Positions 24,500-34,754 of a stretch of 64,000 nt of DNA are shown here, in pieces. The DNA is from Hyaloraphidium curvatum (Eukaryota > Monoblepharomycota > Hyaloraphidiomycetes > Hyaloraphidiales > Hyaloraphidiaceae). A program made the position numbers and the translations under genes. The notes beneath the pieces were generated by a model. That model did no database searches and had not been told where the DNA came from. It worked only from the letters and a program-made list of their open reading frames with translations. Each line of letters opens with the position of its first letter. Position 1 is the stretch's first letter. The stretch spans positions 248,001 through 312,000 of the forward strand of contig JAIVFI010000031.1 of NCBI GenBank assembly GCA_025558095.1, in the 5' to 3' direction.

Positions 24500-25526
24500 A
24501 TGTCGCGGGGCGGGCGGGACCTGGACATCTCCAACAATGAACGGACATTCCTCCTGCAGGCCCTCAAGGAAGGGTACCGGCTGGACGGGCGCGCCCCGGA
24601 CGCCGCGAGGCCGCTGTCGCTCTCGTACGGCCCGGACTTCGGATCCGTGGAGCTGAGCCTCGGTGACACCCGTGTGCTGGCGACGGTCACGGCGGAGATC
24701 ATCCGGCCATACCCAGAATCGCCGGGGGATGGCCAGCTGATGTTCAGCGCGGAGGTGTCGCCGATCTCGACGGGGAAGCGCGACCGGGGCCGAATCTCGG
24801 AGGAGGAGATGCTTCTCAACAGGATGCTTGAACGATGTTTGAAAAGGAGCCGCGCTGTCGACACGGAGGGCTTGTGCATCGTTGCTGGAGCCAATGTGGG
24901 GCGCGACACGGGGTTTCTGTGTCCCGGTTCCCTCACAACACGTCCGGCAGGTGTGGGGGATCCGCGTCACGGCCCAGGTGATCAGCAACGAGGGTAATCT
25001 TGTCGATGCCGTGTGCACGGCGGCTTTGGTGGCGCTCATGCACTTCCGGAGACCGGACGTGACCGTCGTCGACGGCGAGGTCGTGGTGGTGAGCTACTCC
25101 TGCTTTCTTTCTTTTCGATCTCCGTGACTGACACGTCCTTCCGATTTCCAGCACGGTATGCAGGAGCGGACGCCCTTGCCGCTGTCGGTTCACTTCACCC
25201 CGATCTGCACGACCTTCTCGCTCTTCCGCGGCGTCGGGACGGTGCTGGTGGACCCGACTGTCGCCGAATCGCGGGTGCAGTCCGGCGAGCTCATGGTGTG
25301 CATGAACGCCCACCGCGAGATCTGCACGATCGCAAAGTCGGGCGGCCTGCCCTCGGAACTCTCCACGCTGCTGCGGTGCAGCAAGCTCGCCGCGGAACGC
25401 GCGTCGAAGGTGTCGGAAATGATCCGGCAGTCGGTGCAGCAGGACGTGAAGCTGAAGATCGAGGCGTTGAAGGTCGTCGAGTCTATGCACGGGAGGAAGA
25501 AAGGGGACGAACGACCTGGCGTCTGA
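24500..25526 (+). CDS. RRP45: Exosome core subunit Rrp45 (EXOSC9), RNase PH fold
   Basis: Three exons. The protein begins MSRGGRDLDISNNERTFLLQ and continues EGYRLDGRAPDAARPLSL, SVELSLGDTRVLATVTAEI, EEEMLLNRMLERCLKRSRAV and DTEGLCIVAGA. Introns then join it to VWGIRVTAQVISNEGNLVDA, ALMHFRRPDVTVVDG and PLPLSVHFTPICTTFSLFRG. The order and the NNERTFLLQALKEGYRLDGR start match Rrp45/EXOSC9 rather than Rrp42 or Rrp43. It is one of six RNase PH-like subunits of the 3'-5' RNA exosome ring, catalytically silent in other species. The C-terminus is short, without the long tail of human EXOSC9. Confidence 0.9.
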
Positions 25527-25727
25527 TGTGGATATGAGACCATCCAAAGCTTGCGATCTCCAAGTAGGCGGCCAGGCTCTTGAATCGCAGCGTCCCGCGA
25601 CTTTCCGGGCCGCGGGGGCTCTTCTTGTCGTGGGGCTTAGAGTTTTCGTGTAGTCGTCCGACCTCGCCTGTCCTCGGTTCCTCCGCGCCATCCCCGCGCT
25701 CCTGGGCCCGCAGCGACCGTTGCCGAG

Positions 25728-26072
25728 ATGTCTCTATGTGTGTTTCCTGCTGTTGCACGCGGCGGTTGGCTCCGGGTTGCTGAGCGGGCTCTGCGGGTAC
25801 CCGGCGCCACGCCGGCGCTCGACCGCCACCCCGTCCCTCACCTAGCGCGGACCATCTACAACACGTTCATGAGGCGGAATGCCGTCTACTACGGTGCCAT
25901 TTTCGCGGGAGCCTTCCTGTTCGAGGTCGGGTTCGACAACCTGTCGGACAAGGTCTGGGACGATGTGAACAAGGGGGTAAGTTCGGCTTGCGCCGTCCCC
26001 GAGACCGCTGCTCATGTGGCTCCGCTTCAGCGTCAATGGAAGGACATCCGGGGCAAGTACGCGAGCGAGTGA
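25728..26072 (+). CDS. QCR9: Cytochrome bc1 complex subunit 9
   Basis: Three exons: 25728-25737 (10 nt), 25846-25976 and 26031-26072. They encode 60 aa starting MSLSRTIYNTFMRRNAVYYG and ending QWKDIRGKYASE, with the single membrane helix AIFAGAFLFEVGF. This is the full length of Qcr9/UQCR10, the small subunit of complex III near the Rieske protein. The 10-nt first exon is needed to supply the conserved MSL start. The first intron is 108 nt, longer than usual here. Reading straight through from the ATG gives an unrelated extension and is rejected. Confidence 0.92.
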   Translation: MSLCVFPAVARGGWLRVAERALRVPGATPALDRHPVPHLARTIYNTFMRRNAVYYGAIFAGAFLFEVGFDNLSDKVWDDVNKGVSSACAVPETAAHVAPLQRQWKDIRGKYASE

Positions 26073-26107
26073 CGCGGTGTGACCGCCGATGAACACGATG
26101 GCCCTCG

Positions 26108-28727
26108 TCACATGGATTCGGCGCCGTCGTCCTCCCAATCCTCGACGTCTAGGAAGCAGAACGCCTGCCGCTCCACGCTCACGATGCCCAGCAATCCTCT
26201 GGACGGGTTCGGTTGCAGCGTGGCGCTGCCGCAGTCCTTGACGGCGAACCGGATGTCAAGCACGGATTCCGGCGTCGCGTTGGCGGCGGCGAGTTGGAAC
26301 AGCGGAGTTCCCGTGCCTATGCTTGCAGGAGGCAGCGGCTCGAAGGCGGCATTGTCCACCGAGGCGCACGCGAGGAGCTCGTCCTGCTCCCTGTCCCCGT
26401 CGCGGTTGCGCAGCGCGAGACACATCATCGCCGATCCATAGAACCAGAAGCCCGAGCAGTCCGTCGTTCCTTTCCAGGGCATGTTCGATTCCAGAGCCTG
26501 TACGGAAATGGAGGCCTGTTCCACCGCCAGAGCGGGCGCCGATTTGGGGCGTAGGGATATTCGGAACATGGTTGCTTTGCAGTACCAGTCAGTCAAGCGA
26601 GGCAACTGGCCAGGCGACAGAACGCACCTCGGGTCGGCTCGTCAGTGGATCCCATTGTAGCCACGAGCATGTCATTCTGGTCACGCGAATCAATCCAGAT
26701 CGTCCCGGAACCTTTGTGCGACAGGAAGTCACCTTGTCCGTGAACGACGCAGCCCACGCATTTCGTCGAGGCCCCGCGCCTGCCGGCACTGACTCGTCCA
26801 GGATCGTGCAAGTGCCAACAACGGTCGTCATGCCGTTCTGATTGCGGTTGCTGGGGCTAAAAGCTGCAGCCACGTGCTCCTGCAGTCCGCGTGCAATCTG
26901 GACCAGGCTGTCCTCGTCGCTCTCGTCCAGCAGCCGGGCCACGTCGTCGGACTGCAAAAAATTGTCCAGGTAGCTCGAAACAGCGTTCGAGTCGCACACT
27001 TCGCGGCTTCCTTCCCGTTGCTCCACCGTGTCGTCCAGAACTGAAGGACAGAGCACCATGAACCTTTGCTGAGCGATTCGCAGAGCCAGCTTACCCGTCT
27101 TCAGCCACCGAATGAGTTGTAAAAGCCCCATGGAAGACTGTTCGAGCGCCAAAGCAAGTGTTTGGCAGGCAAAGAGCATGCGTGAACAAAGATCAGACAG
27201 CTTCCGGATGTCTGACACATCAATCTTCAGGCGCCCGAAAGTGCGCTTCCTGCAAACAATAAGTCACGACTTTGGAGCGGTGGCACTTTGGATGGTTCGT
27301 ACCAGCCGGCAATCGATGCCAGCTCCGAAAGAGCTGCGTAGAGGCGTTCGCAAGCCGGGCGAAGGAACTCGACAACGTGCGTCTTGATGCTCGATGACGC
27401 CTGCTCGACCGCTTTCTCCCAAATCCGGATCCCCTGTGGGCAAATGAGCGACCGGAGCGCGAATGCGCTGGGATAGGCCTACCCGGTCCCCAACGTGCTG
27501 CGTGAGGAACAGTTCGATGCTCTCGGTCCGCTTTCCCGTTGCCATGAGGTGCTTGAGCTCCTTCGTTGGATTCGTCGAAGCTGCGGTACGATTGGCATCA
27601 CAAGCCAGCAATCAAGGAGCACACGCACCGCCGTGATCGTAGAGCACCTCGTCAAACTTCTTCCAGTAGCCGTTCGTCGTATCTGCCATCTTTCCGTGTT
27701 CCTCCGCGGCGATCTTCACGACCGAGTCAATGTAGCGAAGCAGGTTGTTCAACGTCTCTGTCTTGTCGGCCACGGCCAGCAGCTCGGTTTTCTTGGCTGC
27801 ATCGAGCCCGGTGGGCGCGACGTCGAGAACGACAGAACGGCCCGGCTTTCCGTCACCGATCTCGTACTCGGACGTAACCCAGACGAAGGCAAGATCGGAG
27901 GAGACATCTACCCTCCGCGATAGCGCCTGAAGGAAGCGGTCGGCAAGCATCGCTGGGGATTGTGCATCGCAACCCACGACTGCCATCCCCAGCCTTCCCT
28001 GGCCGATTGGTAAAGTGCCATAGACCCTGCTATGTAAAGCGCCGCTAGCTGTTGCGACGACCAAGAGATTCATCTTGAGACCAGTTGCCGAATCCTCCGA
28101 TTCCGTGGGCATGAAAGTGGTGGACTCCGACTTGAATACGGTGGAGCTGCAGGATGCCTGTCATGCCTCAGAACCTGGAATAGACCAGAGATGTTGTACC
28201 TGACACGCTGGTGCGAAAGCGGTGCAAGAGCAGGAAGAGAGCCCAGGAAGTCCCCAGAACCTCGGAAGAGGACGGAGGAAGGGTTGGCTGCGGCACGCTT
28301 GTCCTCCTGCCAAGACATCGACACGACCGCGCCTCCCGGCGCATCAATATCCATGGAATCTGAATCCTGGACCTTGAACTTGAAAAGCACGTCCGACGTC
28401 TCCAGATCGAGCAGTCGCACAGAGCCGTCCGAGCATCCGACAGCAAGACCTCTTCCTGGTGCCTGTTCAGAGCACGTCGCATCCCCGACGCGTGCCAGCA
28501 AACGCACCATCGGGTCTCCAGGCAAATGAGGTCACGGTCCCGCCCCAGTCGGCCGTCGAAACCCGCCATACACGTTCCCACGAAAGCAGCCGCATGCAGA
28601 CCACTTCATTGGTTCCCGACACGGCAAACACGTCCATCGTCGGAGCCCACGAAAAGAGGCCATCCCACGGAAAGGGCTTCTCGGCAGACGGCCGTCGAAC
28701 AGGGAAGCCGAGGCTGTCAATAGCCAT
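26108..28727 (-). CDS. APC4: Anaphase-promoting complex subunit 4
   Basis: The ATG at 28727 starts [21 protein letters not shown]40-like APC4 elements follow: [38 protein letters not shown] and [20 protein letters not shown]. Downstream is the long helical APC4 domain, with [40 protein letters not shown] and [18 protein letters not shown]. The C-terminus is an irregular acidic domain ending [20 protein letters not shown]4 is a scaffold of the platform that supports Apc1, Apc5 and the TPR lobe of the cell-cycle ubiquitin ligase. The gene carries several short introns; the middle part (about 27250-28150) is supported by continuity of frames but was not mapped exactly. Confidence 0.82.
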
Positions 28728-28912
28728 TTGGGTCGTGGGGCCGCTGAAAGAGCGCGGGGTGCGAAAACCCCTTCGCCAAGCAGAAAGGCCGCGGCCGGCG
28801 ACCGACTTACTCCGCGTCCCTGCGCCTGGACAGGTTGCGGCGTGCTTTGTGTTGCCGCTAAAGGCGCAAGTGTTGTGCCGGCAGGTGCGGCGGGGACGGA
28901 CGAGTCCGGGTC

Positions 28913-31011
28913 ATGGATTTTGGTGGGCGTTCCTCTTGCGAGCCTCGACTGGATTGCTAACGCAGCTCGCAGACGGCGACGCGACCAAGCGGGACTTTGA
29001 CGGCCGGGACGCCATGGAGACGGACGACGCCGCGGACGTCGAGGAGAGCGCGGCCAAGCGGCTGCGGCTGGCCGTCGCGGAGGACGAGACGGTGCCGGCC
29101 GTCCAGCAGGTGGACCTGGACGAGGCTACCCAGAACACTTCCACGAAAAGGGCGCATGAGCTGCAGCCGTTGCCCGACGGCAAGATCATGGGCATGACGC
29201 CGGTCGAAGGGGACGAAGACGAGGCGGGAGGGGACGACCACGACGGGTCGGGGCAGAGGGGAGATGGGCAGGGCGGGAGCGACGAGCCCCGCGTCACGCA
29301 AACGGTGGTTTTTGACGACGGCTCCCTCGCCAACAAGACCATCTCCGCGTCGGAGGCGATCAAGCGCCTCCCGCAGCAGACCCACGAGATTATCATACCC
29401 TCTTACGCCGCCTGGTTCGACTTCAGCAAGATCCACGACACGGAGAAGAAGGCGCTGCCCGAGTTCTTCAACAACCGCAACCGCAGCAAAACACCCACGG
29501 TCTACAAGGACTACCGCGACTTCATGATCAACTCGTACCGCCTGAACCCATCCCAGTACCTCACCGTCACCGCCTGCCGGAGGTGCCTCGCGGGGGACGT
29601 GTGCGCGATCATCCGCGTCCACGCTTTCCTGGAGCAGTGGGGCCTCATCAACTACCAGGTTCGCTTGGTGTCGCACCCGCCGTTTCTGAGTGCTCACTCT
29701 CCCTGCTCCGCGTGCAGGTCGATCCCGATGCGAGGCCATCGACCTTTGGCCCAGCCTTCACCGGGCACTTCCGGGTCACTGCCGACACGCCAAAGGGGCT
29801 CGTTCCTTTCCAGCCCAATGCGCCAACGGCTGTCGCCGTTCCCAAAACCTCGATCCCCAGCACCAATCTGCCCGCGGCTGGCAAGGCAGCCCAGCTCCCG
29901 ACCAACCTGCCCCTGCGGAAGGATGTCTACGAGGACAGCAAGGAAGGGGTTGCCGACGATGCGAAAGCCAAATCTCCGGAGCCGTCCGAGACCAAGGACA
30001 GTGCGACGGAGGCGTCGACGCGCTACAACTGCGCCACTTGCGGCGTAGACTGCACCAAGCAGCGATACCACAGCGTGAAGGCGCGGAGCTATGAAATTTG
30101 CCCCAACTGCTATTTCGAGGGGCGCTTCCCATCGACCATGTTCAGCGGAGACTTTGTTCGTATGGACACTTCCCCCGGCAGCCTCGTGGAGGACACGTGG
30201 AGCGACCAGGAGACGCTGCTGCTCCTCGAGGGGCTGGAGATGTTCGATGACAACTGGGATCTCGTGGCCGAGCACGTGGCTACTCGTACCCGGGAACAGT
30301 GCATCCTCAAGTTCCTCAAGCTGCCGATCGAGGATCCGTACCTGGGGACGAAGCAGGAGTCGCTGGGACCCCTCCAGCACCAGAGGATCCCCTTTTCGCA
30401 GGCCGACAACCCCGTCATGTCGCTCGTGGCCTTCCTCGCGAGCGTGGTGAACCCCGGAGTGGCCAGCGCGGCCGCCCAGGCGGCTCTGAAGGAGCTGAGC
30501 CAGGGGGCGGAAGCGGCAGACAATGGCGACCAGATGGTCATCGACGTTGCGACGAAGCCCGGGGAACCCAAAGCCAACGGCGAGGACAAGCCTGCGTTCG
30601 GTACGGAGGCGGTGCAGAAGGCTGCGGGCGTCGCCCTGGGTGCTGCGGCCGCAAAGGCCAAGGTTCTGGCCGACTATGAGGAACGAGAGATGCAGCGCTT
30701 GGTCAACACGGCCATTGAACTGCAGCTCCGGAAGCTCGAGGTCAAGATGAAGCACTTCGAGGAGATGGAGAGCATGCTGGACAACGAGCGTCGGGAGCTC
30801 GAACGGCAGCGGCAGCTGCTGTTCGCTGAAAAGTCGGTTCCGCGTGCTTTGCTGTGAGAGCCCCTCTGACATTCTTCCTACCACGTTCAGGGTTGCGCTG
30901 CGTCGCCAATATGGCGACCTCATCGCGCAGTCTGCCCAGACTACCCACGCCGTGCCGCACGCGGACGCCGCCGGGGCCGGAGAGTCCAGCGCGATGCTGA
31001 CAATTGGATAG
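28913..31011 (+). CDS. SWI3/RSC8/SMARCC chromatin-remodelling subunit
   Basis: The first coding exon is 10 nt (28913-28922, MDF plus one base), spliced over 50 nt to [26 protein letters not shown] domain follows: [40 protein letters not shown] and [10 protein letters not shown]. Next comes a ZZ-type zinc finger ([10 protein letters not shown] ... [14 protein letters not shown]), a SANT domain ([36 protein letters not shown]) and a long coiled coil ([20 protein letters not shown]). The final intron after FAEK leads to [13 protein letters not shown] and the stop at 31009-31011. The domain order SWIRM-ZZ-SANT-coiled coil is that of the SWI/SNF and RSC core scaffold subunit, usually a dimer. Confidence 0.92.
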
Positions 31012-31037
31012 GTATAGAGCCCGCAATACAGCCACAA

Positions 31038-31451
31038 TCACTTCTCCGCGTTCTTCTGCCACAAGCGCCACCCCTCCGAAGTTTTGAAGTCCCGGTCCGA
31101 GGACCGCTCCGGCGCCGTCAGCGCGGAATAGGTCACGCCCTCCTCGTCCGTATACCGGGCAGCGGGCGTGACAATGTCCACAACAACGAAGTGCTTCCGC
31201 TTCGAAACGCGCTGGCACGACTCGATCACGACCTCGTCTCCGACGACGCATCGCTCGGTCTCGTCGTGGCAGAGGAAGTTCTTGTGCTTCGTCACCACCT
31301 GAAACGAAGGCTGCTTCAGTCTCCGCGACACTGCGTCGAACAGGACGGTACCCGCCTTCTTCACGATGGGATGCAGCCTCTGGTGTGCGACCCGGACCTT
31401 TGCCGTCTTCTGCATCGCCGTCCCCACCACCATGCCCACGAATCGCACCAT
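31038..31451 (-). CDS. MRPS17: Mitochondrial ribosomal protein uS17m
   Basis: Single exon, 137 aa from ATG 31449-31451. It begins MVRFVGMVVGTAMQKTAKVR and has the S17 OB-fold signatures VRVAHQRLHPIVKKAG, VVTKHKNFLCHDE and VVGDEVVIESCQRVSKRKHF. A C-terminal extension of about 40 residues goes beyond the bacterial S17 core, as in other mitochondrial forms. It binds small-subunit rRNA. The stop is 26 bp from the stop of the SWI3-like gene on the other strand. Confidence 0.9.
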   Translation of the reverse strand: MVRFVGMVVGTAMQKTAKVRVAHQRLHPIVKKAGTVLFDAVSRRLKQPSFQVVTKHKNFLCHDETERCVVGDEVVIESCQRVSKRKHFVVVDIVTPAARYTDEEGVTYSALTAPERSSDRDFKTSEGWRLWQKNAEK

Positions 31452-31616
31452 CGCGAGCCACGCTTTCCTCAAGTGAGGAGGAGAAGCAACAGGTCCGGGA
31501 GAGAGGTGCTAGCCGCGCCGGGAAAGTGACCGTGAACTTGCTCTGAGATTACGCGCGTGCCGCCGCCCAACCCACCTGCCTGACCGCCGCCCTCTGCTGA
31601 CGAGAAGCGCGTATCA

Positions 31617-33020
31617 ATGGCCGCGGATCATGCGAGACACAAAGCCTATTTCATGCGATGCGTTAGGACGCTTCCGCACCAGTACACCGGGGCAGACACA
31701 ACTAGGTACGCGCTGCCCGTCACCGACCCCGACCCTATGCCAACCCGACCACAAGGATGACGTTGCTCTTCTTCGCTCTGGCCGCATTGGATCTCTTGGA
31801 CTGCATTTCCTCATTCTCGGAGTCCGAGAAGGCGGGGATCATCCGCTGGGTTTATTCGCAGCAGATCCTGCCGGAATCTGCCGACGATGGTGCGCCAAAT
31901 CTCCATGCGGGGTTTGCCCCGGCTCTCATCGGGCGGCTATGCAGATTGCGTTGGTTGCGGCTTCCGGGGTGCTCCTTTCCTTGGCGACGGCGGCTCGGTA
32001 AGGTCCCAGGGCACCTTGGACACGGCACACCTTGACGTCTTGGGCCCGTTCCGCCAAGCCCCGGACACGAAATCGCTACGATGTCGGCCACGTCACGATG
32101 ACGTACAATGCGCTCCAGATCCTCCTGATCCTTGGCGATGACTTGTCACGGGTCGACCGTCGTGCGATCGCGAAAGGGTTAGCGCATCTTCAGAATCCGG
32201 ACGGAAGGTGGGGACAACGGACCAACGCGTGTCTTGCGACTGAAGGTCGAAAAGCTTTGCACCCTACGAAGGCAGTAACGAGTGCGACATGCGTTTCGTG
32301 TACTGTGCGTGTGCTGTCAGCGCTATGCTCAACGATTGGAGCGGTGTCGATCGCGAGAGTGTCGAGCGCTTCATCCTCGCCAGTCAGGTGCGACATGGCT
32401 CGCTAATGTCGAATCGTGACTTGCCTAATTGATCCCATTCTTTCAGTCTTACCAGGCCGCATTCGGTCAGAGGCCAAATGAGGAGGGCCATGCCGGATCG
32501 ACCTTCTGTGCAGTGGCATCCTTGGCTCTGATGCAGCGGCTGGACGTGTTGGCGTCGGCAAAGAGCAAGTTGTTGCAGTGGTGTGTGCTGCAGCAGGAGA
32601 AAGGCTTCCATGGTCGAACGAACAAGGTGGACGACACCTGCTATTCATTCTGGGTCGGAGCTACCCTGGCGGTAGGATCGGGCTCCACGATTCTGTGCGC
32701 CCCGTCATCCTGATTTGCACGACACAAGATTCTCGGCCACTTGGACCTGATCAACAAGGACGCCAACGAATCCTTTTTGTGGGAAACGCAGACGCCGTAC
32801 GGAGGTTACGGGAAGACACCGGGAATACCACCAGGCAAGAAAGCACCCAGTTCCAGCACGGCCGTCTCTTATCTTCTATCCAGATCTCTTGCATTCGTAC
32901 ATGGGTATTGCGTCACGTTCCATGGCTGGAGCAGACGGGCTGCAGCCGCTGGACCCCTCCCTCAACGTGTCACAGCGGGTAGCTCGGCGAGTCCAAGAAT
33001 TAGCCAGAAGTAGAGACTAG
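31617..33020 (+). CDS. CDC43: Protein geranylgeranyltransferase type I beta subunit
   Basis: The spliced protein starts MAADHARHKAYFMRCVRTLP, continues HQYTGADTTRMTLLFFALAA and contains the prenyltransferase repeats GHVTMTYNALQILLILGDDL, DMRFVYCACAVSAMLNDWSG and GHAGSTFCAVASLALMQRLD. The zinc and active-site block is VDDTCYSFWVGATLA (Asp and Cys ligands), and the third ligand His lies in DLLHSYMG. The start and the HGRTNKVDDTCYSFW segment match GGTase-I beta (PGGT1B/Cdc43) better than farnesyl- or Rab-transferases. It prenylates CaaX proteins such as Rho GTPases together with an alpha subunit not in this window. It ends 3 bp from the stop of the convergent cyclophilin gene. Confidence 0.88.
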
Positions 33021-33023
33021 AGA

Positions 33024-33876
33024 CTAGAGCTCGCCACACTCTGCTATGACGACCGGTATCTTTGGTCGATTGTTCGGTCCTGTCGGCACGTTCTCAATTT
33101 TCCGAAGGGTTAGGAGGCCGTCGACCAAACGGCCCTGAACGACAAAGGGTTGAGCCCCAAGGAAGTGTAGGGAGTCGAGGTAGCACCTACGAAAACGACG
33201 TGCTTCCCATCCAGGAAATCGGTCTTGGCGCACGTGATAAAGAACTTTAAGTGTTCCGACGGACAGGTTATGCTCTGGATGGCACGCCTGTCCGATCCCA
33301 CCAACCTGACAACCGTTTGTGTGGGGTCCCGAGTTGGCCTTGAAGAAGGGTCAGTGGCCGTCAGACGATGAACACAGCGCCCGCTTGCCATTGACAGAAG
33401 GCCGGGGCCCGTGTGCTTCAGCTCAAAGTTCTCGTCCTCGAAACGATCTCCGTAGATGCTCATGGAGCCAGTTCCGTCGCCCTTCAAGAAGTCCCCTCCC
33501 TGACACATGAAGTCTGCGCGGCATGAACCATGTAATCCTCGAAGCTGGAGTGTGGCAGCCGAGTCCCGGACCTTTGATGACCCGGTGAAATGTCGCCCCC
33601 TTGTAGCCCTGGGGCACGCCGTTCCGCCTAAAGACCCAAGTCAGATGAAGCGTCCGTGACCAGAACTATCATGAAACGTACTTGAACTCGCCGGTACACA
33701 ACTGCCGGAAGCTGGAAGATGGGTTAGCGGGCCATAAGTGTGAGTCGGAAGCACAACGCTCACTTCTCGGCCGTCTTCGGCACCGTGTCGCTGAAGAGCT
33801 CCATCTTTATCCTCCCCGCCTTCTCGCCGCCAATAGTAATGTCGAAGAACACGACCGGTCGCGGAGGATTCGCCAT
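33024..33876 (-). CDS. PPIH: Cyclophilin of the PPIH (snRNP-associated) type
   Basis: The start at ATG 33874-33876 gives a short N-terminus then [68 protein letters not shown] and [19 protein letters not shown]. The catalytic Arg of FHRV and the QGGDF motif are present. The C-terminal [20 protein letters not shown] with ECGEL is specific for PPIH/USA-CyP, the U4/U6 snRNP cyclophilin. Several introns interrupt the gene. The gap to the divergent BLOC1S1 gene is only 68 bp. Confidence 0.92.
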
Positions 33877-33944
33877 CGCGACGACTCAAGCCTCGAACGA
33901 TCAGGTGTGAGAGCTCTCACGCGCCGAACCCGCCGACAGGCCTG

Positions 33945-34608
33945 ATGTTCTCTGCTCTGAGCAAGGAGCATGCGACGCGGCAGAATGCTATCCGGACTCG
34001 AATAGGTATGCTGCGATCGTCGGATCCCGAGGCCCAGCTGATCGGACCTGCCAGAGCGCTACCGACGCGATGCCCAGGCGGCGATCGACCTCTTGAACGG
34101 ACCACTCCTCGACAGCCTCAACTTGGGGTAAGCAACCGAACAGATCACGTCGAGTCCGCCAGAGAGTAATTCATTCCATCGGTAGAGTGGCCCAAGTCTT
34201 CAAGAACGAGCGCGACCTGGAAGCGGATGCAAAGCGGTTCCAGGCCGCGGCGGCAGCGTACCACAAACAGTGCAGGGACTGGCTAAGCCTCGTAGACCAA
34301 TTCGACAATGCCTTGAAGGTCAGGGGATGCGGGGAGGGGAGGGACGAGACCTGACCGCGCTTCCACTGCAGGAGCTGGGAGACGTGCGCAACTGGGCCGC
34401 GGTCATGGAACGGTTTGCTGCTCACCTCTGCTGTGCTTGACCTCTGGAGTGACCTTTGCGCCGTTCACTTGACAGCGACATGCTGCAGATCGTCACCGCT
34501 GTGGAACGGACACGGGATCCGGCACCTTTGGCGTCGGGCAAGGATCCCTCGTTGGTACCGACGGAAGAGGATCGGGATGCCGTTGAAGCCTGGCTGAATG
34601 ATGAATGA
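33945..34608 (+). CDS. BLOC1S1: BLOC1S1/GCN5L1-like protein
   Basis: Four exons. The protein starts MFSALSKEHATRQNAIRTRI, then ERYRRDAQAAIDLLNGPLLD, SLNLGVAQVFKNERDLEADA, CRDWLSLVDQFDNALKELGD and VRNWAAVMERDMLQIVTAVE. The core SLNLGVAQVFKNERDLEAD and the LKELGDVRNWA segment match BLOS1 across eukaryotes. It belongs to BLOC-1/BORC complexes on endosomes and lysosomes, and in animals also promotes mitochondrial protein acetylation. The C-terminus adds a short acidic tail ending EAWLNDE. The predicted product is an all-helical protein of about 140 residues. Confidence 0.88.
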
Positions 34609-34754
34609 ACTCTTTGTCCAATACCATCTATCTACAAGCAATTGAAACGAGACAATACATGATCATGCACGATATCCTGGAATGACTCGCTCATCATGCG
34701 AAGAACCTGCGAAAGTGAATCAGTGCCTGTCCACACGAACCTTCTTGGCGTGTC

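Noticed and set aside
25738-25845. 114-aa read-through version of QCR9
   Set aside because: The inserted residues match no bc1 subunit, whereas splicing gives the standard 60-aa protein.
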